The position numbers were made by a program, and so were the translations under genes. From Micromonospora inositola (GTDB lineage: Bacteria; Actinomycetota; Actinomycetes; Mycobacteriales; Micromonosporaceae): DNA of 64,000 bases. The stretch lies in assembly GCF_900090285.1 (NCBI RefSeq), contig NZ_LT607754.1, forward strand, positions 744,001 to 808,000, in the 5' to 3' direction. Position 1 is the stretch's first letter. Each line of letters starts with the position of its first letter. Of the stretch, positions 59,013-64,000 are shown one piece after another. The notes under the pieces were generated by a model, which had not been told where the DNA came from, did no database searches, and saw only the letters and a program-made list of their open reading frames with translations.

Positions 59013-60086
59013 TCAGGGGGTGGGGGGTGGGGGGTGGAGGTGGTGGAGGGCGGTGCGGGCGGCGTGGAGGTGGACCTCGGTGGTCGGGGGGTACTGGGTG
59101 GGGGGCGTGGGGGTGGCGGATCGTCGGTGGTGGTCGGGAGGGGCGGTCATCGCGGGCGCCATGGCCGGTAGCGGCAGGGCGGCCAGCTCGGCCACCCCGT
59201 CGGCCAGCTCGGTCAGCCGGGCCGGCAGTGGATCGGTCGCCGGCGACGCGGCCCGGGCCAGTCGGGTCTGCACGTCGTCGCAGAGCAGCAGGACGGCGGC
59301 GACCAGCACGTCGACGTCGTCGAGCGGACGGTCGGCCCGCCGCAGCCGGGCCAACCGCCGCCGGCCTCGTACGGTGCGACCGGTGACCCGCCGGGCCGCG
59401 GCGCGGGCCCCGGCCAGCTCCCCGAGCCGGGCGTGCGCGTCCCGGGCGTGTTCGCAGCCGACCCGCGCCTGCGCCACCGAGCCCCCGCGCAGCGCCTCGG
59501 CCGCGGTACGCAGGGCGTCCGCCGTGTCCCGCAGGATCTCCCGGACGGGTGCCTCGACCAGCTTCACCGGGTCCGGGCTGAACAGCACCTGGCTGCCGAG
59601 GAGCCCGACCAGACCGCCCACGGCGGCGTCCACCAGGTAGTCCAACGGGGAACTCGACGCCCCCACCGCCACCACGATCAGCACGGCGGCGCCGGCCTGG
59701 ATGTAGGTCAACGGCCGGGGGTCGACGAGCGCGGCGATCGACATGGCCAGCGCGATCGCCGGCGCGATCAACCAGAACTCGTTGCCGGTGTGCAGCGCGC
59801 TCACGCCCTCCCCGACCAGGACACCGGCCAGCACCCCGACGAACAGGTCGACGGCCTGCCGCCCCCGGCCGCCCATCCCGCCCGTCAGGCAGATCAGCGC
59901 GGCGGTGGCGGCGAAGATCGGCGTCCCGTGGCCGAAGAGCGACTGGGAGATCCACCACGCGACGCCGGCCATCAGCGCGCACTGGACGATCAGCGGCGCG
60001 GCCACCCGGATCCGGTGCCGCAGCCGGCCGGGTCCGGTGGTGTCGAACGCCGATCGGCGGACCGACACCCAGCGGGAGGGCTTCAC
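59013..60086 (-). CDS. FUSC-family membrane protein, copy 2
   Basis: 357 aa from GTG at 60086. Same layout as the FUSC gene at 55255: hydrophobic helices (APLIVQCALMAGVAWWISQS, FAATAALICLTGGMGGRGRQ, LFVGVLAGVLVGEGVSALHT, IAPAIALAMSIAALVDPRPL, GAAVLIVVAVGASSSPLDYL, VGGLVGLLGSQVLFSPDPVK), then a helical cytoplasmic half and a long, Pro/His/Thr-rich C-terminal tail absent in copy 1. The pair brackets the MFS/AraC divergent genes. Confidence 0.82.
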   Translation of the reverse strand: MKPSRWVSVRRSAFDTTGPGRLRHRIRVAAPLIVQCALMAGVAWWISQSLFGHGTPIFAATAALICLTGGMGGRGRQAVDLFVGVLAGVLVGEGVSALHTGNEFWLIAPAIALAMSIAALVDPRPLTYIQAGAAVLIVVAVGASSSPLDYLVDAAVGGLVGLLGSQVLFSPDPVKLVEAPVREILRDTADALRTAAEALRGGSVAQARVGCEHARDAHARLGELAGARAAARRVTGRTVRGRRRLARLRRADRPLDDVDVLVAAVLLLCDDVQTRLARAASPATDPLPARLTELADGVAELAALPLPAMAPAMTAPPDHHRRSATPTPPTQYPPTTEVHLHAARTALHHLHPPPPTP

Positions 60087-60099
60087 CAGCCCCGGCGGC

Positions 60100-60591
60100 T
60101 CACGACCCGGCCACGGGTGCGCGGGCTGGGCCGTCCCGCAGCACCCGGAGCTGGGCCAGGTGCATCGGCAGGTGGACGCGGGTGTGCAGGTCGAGGGTGC
60201 GTCCCCAGGGCAGGTGTTGGTCGACGATCAGGTCGAAGCCCTCGCGCAGGTGGGTCTCGACCGGGGTGTCGGCGGCCGGGCCGAGCCGCTCGACCAGCAC
60301 GCAGAGCTTCTGGCTGGTGGCCCGGAGCAGGCTGCCCACCCCGTCCAGCCCGCCGCACTCGGAGACCAGCGCGTCGAGCTGCGGGCGGTGGATCGTCTCC
60401 AGGTCGTAGTAGGCGAACGGCGACCCGGCGAGCACCGCCTCGGTCGCCTCGCTCAGCAGCTCGTCGTTGGCGGCCAGATGCGCCACGATCTGCTCCGCGC
60501 TCAGCTCGCCCTCGGCGGGCGCCCCGAACCCGCCCGCGTCCACCTCCTCGAGCACCTCGTCATAGACCCGCCGCAACCCCCCGCTCTCCAT
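60100..60591 (-). CDS. DinB-like four-helix protein (metal-dependent enzyme candidate)
   Basis: 163 aa from ATG at 60591 (GCGGGG just upstream). All-helical with His positions expected for DinB/YfiT metalloenzymes: AEQIVAHLAANDELLSEATE, and VHLPMHLAQLRVLRDGPARA with HxxxxH-type spacing near the C-terminus. DinB-like proteins include mycothiol-dependent enzymes in actinomycetes. Identification is by fold pattern only. Overlaps no gene. Confidence 0.55.
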   Translation of the reverse strand: MESGGLRRVYDEVLEEVDAGGFGAPAEGELSAEQIVAHLAANDELLSEATEAVLAGSPFAYYDLETIHRPQLDALVSECGGLDGVGSLLRATSQKLCVLVERLGPAADTPVETHLREGFDLIVDQHLPWGRTLDLHTRVHLPMHLAQLRVLRDGPARAPVAGS

Positions 60592-60702
60592 CCCCGCAGT
60601 CAACCCCGCCCCCACCCGCCGATCAGGGAGTTATGGCGTCCATTTCACCCGGATGAGGGGATTCGTCCACGACCACCACTCCATGATCGACGGGGGGAGG
60701 GG

Positions 60703-62655
60703 TCAGGGGCGGCCGTGGCGGGCGCGGAGGTAGTCGCTGACGACGTACTCGCCCAGGTCGTCCAGGTCCGGGGTGAACATGCGACCCTTGGAGCGGCGGG
60801 CCACGGCGTCGACGAAGCGGCGCAGGCCCGGGTCGTCGCCGAGCATGAACAGGTTGAGCGTGGCGCCGTAGCGGGTGAGCTTGTCCACCTCGCGGATGGT
60901 CGCCTCGATCGTCTCCGGCAGCGGCGGCCAGTGGAAGTACGCCTCGCCGTCCTCCGGGTCGAGGTGGGCGGTGGGTTCGCCGTCGGTGACCACCAGGACC
61001 ACCGGCTCGGCGCCCGGGTGCCGGCGGAGGTGCCGGCCGGCCAGCCGGAGCGCGTGCTGGAGGTTGGTGCCCTGCTCCATGTCCGGTTCCACCGCCGCCA
61101 GCTCCTGCTGGGTCAGCGGCAGCGCCTCCCGGCCGAAGCCGACGATCTGCAACGCGTCCTGCGGGAACCGGGTCGCCACCAGGTGCGACAGCGCGAGGGC
61201 CGTCTGCTTCATCGGCCCCCAGCGCCCCTGCGAGATCATCGAGTACGACAGGTCCACGCAGAGCGCCACCGCCGCCGACGCCCGGCGCTCGGTCTCCACC
61301 ACCTCGAAGTCGGAGACGTCGAGCTGCACCGGGACCGTGGGACCGGCCCGGCGTACCGCGCGGGTGAGGGTGCGCACCACGTCGAGGGGCTGCTCGTCGC
61401 CGTACTCCCACTGCCGGGACGCCCCGCTGACCTCGCCCGCGGCGCCCGCCGAACGGAGGTCGTGCTGGCCGCGCGGCCCGGCGGTCAGGTCGGCGAAGAC
61501 CCGGCGCAGCGCGGTGCCGGCGAGCCGACGCAGCGCCTTCGGGCTCAGGGTCAGCCCGTCCGCGTCCCGGCTCACCCAGCCCTGCCGGCGCAGCTCCCGT
61601 TCCAGCTCCCGCAGCCGGCGTACGTCGTCGGCGGCGTCCCGGCCCAGCGTCCGGGCCACCGCGTCGACGTCCACGTCGTCCAGGGTGGCGCCCGCGTGCT
61701 CCTGATCGAGCTGATCCAGCAGCTCGTCCAGCTCGGCGATCTCGCCGAGCGCCCCGGTCGCCTCGCCGTAGCCGAGCGGCTGGTCACCGCGGACCCGCTC
61801 GCCGCGCTGCCAGCTCAGGTCCGGCCGCAGCGCCCGCAGGTGGGCGTCGAGCGCGGACAGCTCGCCGGCCAGCTGCTCGCCGAGCGACTGGCGCATCAGG
61901 CCGGCCAGCTCCTCCCGCTGCCGGTCGGACAGCGACCGCATCAGCCGCTCCCCGGCCGCCGCCCGGCGGGCCAGCACGTCGACCAACTCGTCGACGTCCT
62001 TCGGCTGCTCCGGAAAGAACTCGCCGTGCCGGCGCATGAACTCGGCGAACGCGTCGGTGGTGTCCTCGGCGCGGGCGTGCCGGGCCAGCAGGTCGTTGAG
62101 GTCCCGCATCATCTCGGCGAGCTGCCGCTGGGCGGCCGGGTCGGCGGCGGCCCGCGCCGCGTCCCGCAGCCCGGCGAAGCGCTGCTCCAGCACCTCGCCG
62201 CGGAGCCCGTCGAGGATCCGCTGGTACGTCTGCCGGGCCTCGTCGCTGGCCCACTGGTAGCCGGACAGCTCCTCCACCGCCCGGGCCGTCGAGCGGGGCA
62301 GGTTGTCCAGCACCGCCTCGGCGAAGCGGGCGTCGTCGCCGTCGCGGCCGCGCAGCTCGTCCCGCTCGGCGGCGAGCGCCTGGTCGAGCAGGGCCCGGGC
62401 CCGGGTCACCGCCCCGTCCAGGTCGCCCCGGCGCAGCGCGTCGCGGCGCAGCCGCCGGGCCCGGGCGGCCAGCTCGTCCAGGCCGCCCCGCCCCTGCGGG
62501 CCCCGTCGCAGCAGGTCGCGCAGCGCCTCCCGGAGGCTGCCGCCGTTCAGCACCTCGGCGCCGACCGCGTCCACCGCGGCGCGCACGTCGTACGGCGGGG
62601 CGAGCGGGTCGGGCCCGCCGCGCCACTGGCCGTACCGGAACCGGTTGCCGGCCAT
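60703..62655 (-). CDS. VWA (CoxE-like) domain protein, MoxR-AAA partner
   Basis: 650 aa, ATG at 62655. Long helical N-terminal region rich in Asp/Glu/Arg, then a C-terminal von Willebrand A domain with MIDAS VALCVDLSYSMISQGRWGPM (about 464-483), EQGTNLQHALRLAGRHLRRH, and VVLVVTDGEPTAHLDPEDGE. It starts 2 nt after the AAA ATPase stop. Such MoxR/VWA pairs act as chaperones assembling metal cofactors or remodelling complexes, like CoxD/CoxE and ChlI/ChlD. Target protein unknown. Confidence 0.9.
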   Translation of the reverse strand: MAGNRFRYGQWRGGPDPLAPPYDVRAAVDAVGAEVLNGGSLREALRDLLRRGPQGRGGLDELAARARRLRRDALRRGDLDGAVTRARALLDQALAAERDELRGRDGDDARFAEAVLDNLPRSTARAVEELSGYQWASDEARQTYQRILDGLRGEVLEQRFAGLRDAARAAADPAAQRQLAEMMRDLNDLLARHARAEDTTDAFAEFMRRHGEFFPEQPKDVDELVDVLARRAAAGERLMRSLSDRQREELAGLMRQSLGEQLAGELSALDAHLRALRPDLSWQRGERVRGDQPLGYGEATGALGEIAELDELLDQLDQEHAGATLDDVDVDAVARTLGRDAADDVRRLRELERELRRQGWVSRDADGLTLSPKALRRLAGTALRRVFADLTAGPRGQHDLRSAGAAGEVSGASRQWEYGDEQPLDVVRTLTRAVRRAGPTVPVQLDVSDFEVVETERRASAAVALCVDLSYSMISQGRWGPMKQTALALSHLVATRFPQDALQIVGFGREALPLTQQELAAVEPDMEQGTNLQHALRLAGRHLRRHPGAEPVVLVVTDGEPTAHLDPEDGEAYFHWPPLPETIEATIREVDKLTRYGATLNLFMLGDDPGLRRFVDAVARRSKGRMFTPDLDDLGEYVVSDYLRARHGRP

Positions 62656-62657
62656 GG

Positions 62658-64000
62658 TCAGCCCCGGCCGCCGTAGACGGTGCGACCCGACTCGGTGACG
62701 TCCTTGCCGAGCCGGCGGGTCAGGTGCAGCCCCTCCAGGACGAACTCGACCCCGGCGGCGGCCTCCTCCGGGGTGGGCGCGTCACCCAGCCCGAGCCGGT
62801 CGAGGACCTTGGCCAGCCCGTCCACCGGACCGACCTGGCGCAGCAGCTCGGCCGAGGAGACCAGCTCCCCGGTCTCGATCACAGTGCCCTCGGCGACCAG
62901 CCCGGTGAACCCGGACAGGTCCAGCCCGGCGAGCCGGGCCCGGAACGTCTCGGCGGTGGCGGTGCGCAGCAGGTGGGCCAGCACCTCGATCTCCCGGCCC
63001 TCCTCGCCGCTCTCGAACTCCACCTTGCCACGCAGGGTGGAGGTGACGGAGACGGCGTCACCGACCCGGGCGACGGGCGCCTCGGCGCGTACCCCCTCGG
63101 CAGCGGGAGCTGCGGCGAGCAGGCCGGCGCGGCGCAGCGCGGCGGCGGCGACCGTCTCGGCGGCGGCGATGGCGAACCGGGCGGAGACGCCGGAGCGCGG
63201 ATCCACCGACGGCGACTCGCGGACCGCGCGGGCGAACCGGGCCAGCACCTCCAGCACGTGCTCCGGCACCTCGGCGACCAGGCCGGCCTCCTGCCGGATC
63301 AGCGCCAGCTCCAGCTCCAGGTCGACGGGGTAGTGGGTGCGGACCTCCGCGCCGAAGCGGTCCTTGAGCGGAGTGATGATCCGGCCCCGGTTGGTGTAGT
63401 CCTCCGGGTTGGCGCTGGCCACCAGGAGCAGGTCCAGCGGCAGCCGCAGCTGGTAGCCGCGGACCTGGATGTCCCGCTCCTCCAGCACGTTCAGCAGCGC
63501 CACCTGGATGCGTTCGGCCAGGTCGGGCAGCTCGTTGACGGCGAAGATACCGCGGTTGGTGCGCGGCACCAGTCCGAAGTGGATGGTCTCCGGGTCGCCG
63601 AGGGTGCGCCCCTGGGCGATCCGGATCGGGTCCACGTCGCCGATCAGGTCGCCGACGCTGGTGTCCGGGGTAGCCAGCTTCTCGCCGTACCGCATCGAGC
63701 GGTGCAGCCAGCCGATCGGCAGGTCGTCACCGGCCTCGGCGACCAGCGCGCGGGAGGCCGGGGTGAGCGGGTGCAGCGGGTGCTCGTTGAGCACCGAGCC
63801 GGGGATGACCGGGGTCCACTCGTCGAGCAGCGCGCCGAGCGAGCGGATCAGCCGGGTCTTGCCCTGGCCGCGCTCGCCGAGCAGCACCATGTCGTGGCCG
63901 GCGAGCAGGGCCCGCTCGACCTCCGGCAACACCGTGTCCTCGTAGCCGACGATGCCGGGGAAGCGGTCCTCGCCGGCGCGCATCCGGGCGAGAAGGTTGT
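62658..64000 (-). CDS. MoxR-like AAA+ ATPase (5' end outside window)
   Basis: The frame is open to the right edge: NLLARMRAGEDRFPGIVGYE, so the ATG at 63983 is probably internal and the true start lies beyond 64000. Walker A LLGERGQGKTRLIRSLGALL, sensor/Walker B-like TNRGIFAVNELPDLAERIQV, LLVASANPEDYTNRGRIITP and R-finger region LKDRFGAEVRTHYPVD are those of Mg-chelatase ChlI/MoxR-type ATPases. 447 or more aa. Coupled to the VWA gene downstream, 2 nt away. Confidence 0.92.
   Translation of the reverse strand, partial: NLLARMRAGEDRFPGIVGYEDTVLPEVERALLAGHDMVLLGERGQGKTRLIRSLGALLDEWTPVIPGSVLNEHPLHPLTPASRALVAEAGDDLPIGWLHRSMRYGEKLATPDTSVGDLIGDVDPIRIAQGRTLGDPETIHFGLVPRTNRGIFAVNELPDLAERIQVALLNVLEERDIQVRGYQLRLPLDLLLVASANPEDYTNRGRIITPLKDRFGAEVRTHYPVDLELELALIRQEAGLVAEVPEHVLEVLARFARAVRESPSVDPRSGVSARFAIAAAETVAAAALRRAGLLAAAPAAEGVRAEAPVARVGDAVSVTSTLRGKVEFESGEEGREIEVLAHLLRTATAETFRARLAGLDLSGFTGLVAEGTVIETGELVSSAELLRQVGPVDGLAKVLDRLGLGDAPTPEEAAAGVEFVLEGLHLTRRLGKDVTESGRTVYGGRG

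Noticed and set aside
56470..59982. 1170-codon open frame on the minus strand across the FUSC, AraC and MFS region
   Set aside because: Antisense or out-of-frame to four well-supported genes, composition is Arg/Pro/Gly-rich, no domain.
59743..62676. 977-codon plus-strand frame
   Set aside because: Antisense shadow of the FUSC, DinB-like and VWA genes.
1..64000. CRISPR array
   Set aside because: No set of regularly spaced direct repeats was seen. The Cas4-like nuclease is not near any array.

Overview
The window is very GC-rich, with strong G/C third-position bias, many GTG starts and 4-nt ATGA/GTGA overlaps. Gene content includes F420/deazaflavin-type oxidoreductases, ECF42 sigma factors with DGPF partners, a DrrAB-type exporter, GntK/GntP, a 10-methyl fatty acid operon, FUSC proteins and a REP-like palindrome of a kind I recall from Micromonospora. 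This points to an actinomycete, most likely Micromonosporaceae. That is inference from gene content; no rRNA or marker protein is present to prove it.

Layout. 0-5 kb: a sensor kinase (cut by the left edge) divergent from an MMPL transporter, then a lower-GC3 cassette with an EgtD-fold methyltransferase, a membrane protein and a possible small leader ORF. 5-12.9 kb: deazaflavin/PPOX-type proteins, a lipoprotein, an ECF42 sigma module (sigma, DUF998, DGPF), the first of three paralogous membrane-anchored Cys-rich proteins, and a coupled membrane protein/XRE regulator/MDR oxidoreductase operon under a large operator. 12.9-16.3 kb: TetR regulator divergent from an ABM-like protein and a DrrA/DrrB-like exporter, followed by trmO.

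16.4-21.3 kb is the mobile hot spot. A haloacetate dehalogenase-like gene is split by an IS607-family element (serine recombinase TnpA and RNA-guided nuclease TnpB). An IS110-family element lies directly after the 3' half of the broken gene. Upstream of its recombinase is a 12-nt segment identical to the reconstructed pre-insertion target, as expected for a bridge-RNA target loop.

21.3-34 kb: DUF2071 protein, AraC/GyrI regulator, GntR regulator with a membrane protein, a phosphotransferase, two more Cys-rich paralogues, gluconate kinase and permease, a monooxygenase and a TipA-like MerR regulator. 34-42.4 kb: membrane protein, GGDEF-EAL protein, ArsR/S41 peptidase divergent pair, methyltransferase, and a two-gene cassette of a Cas4/RecB-like PD-(D/E)XK nuclease with four cysteines plus a ~518-aa partner broken by an apparent 1-nt deletion. 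42.4-50.7 kb: zinc ribbon protein, second ECF42/DGPF module, LtrA, a cation exchanger coupled to an lspA remnant, a CHRD protein, then gene debris beside the 3' half of a tRNA-Arg(ACG), a probable integration scar. 50.7-64 kb: ArsR/SRPBCC pair, 10-methyl fatty acid synthesis pair, YbaK-like, DUF427, ricin-lectin protein, two FUSC paralogues around a divergent MFS/AraC pair, a DinB-like protein, and a VWA protein with an AAA ATPase that runs off the right edge.

Two themes recur. One-component regulators (TetR, ArsR, XRE, GntR, AraC) sit beside what they probably control, often with visible palindromes. Both DGPF/ECF42 modules carry a matching promoter, TGTCSG-17 nt-CGWC. The most unusual items are the two RNA-guided insertion elements, the Cas4-like nuclease cassette and the three Cys-rich paralogues.
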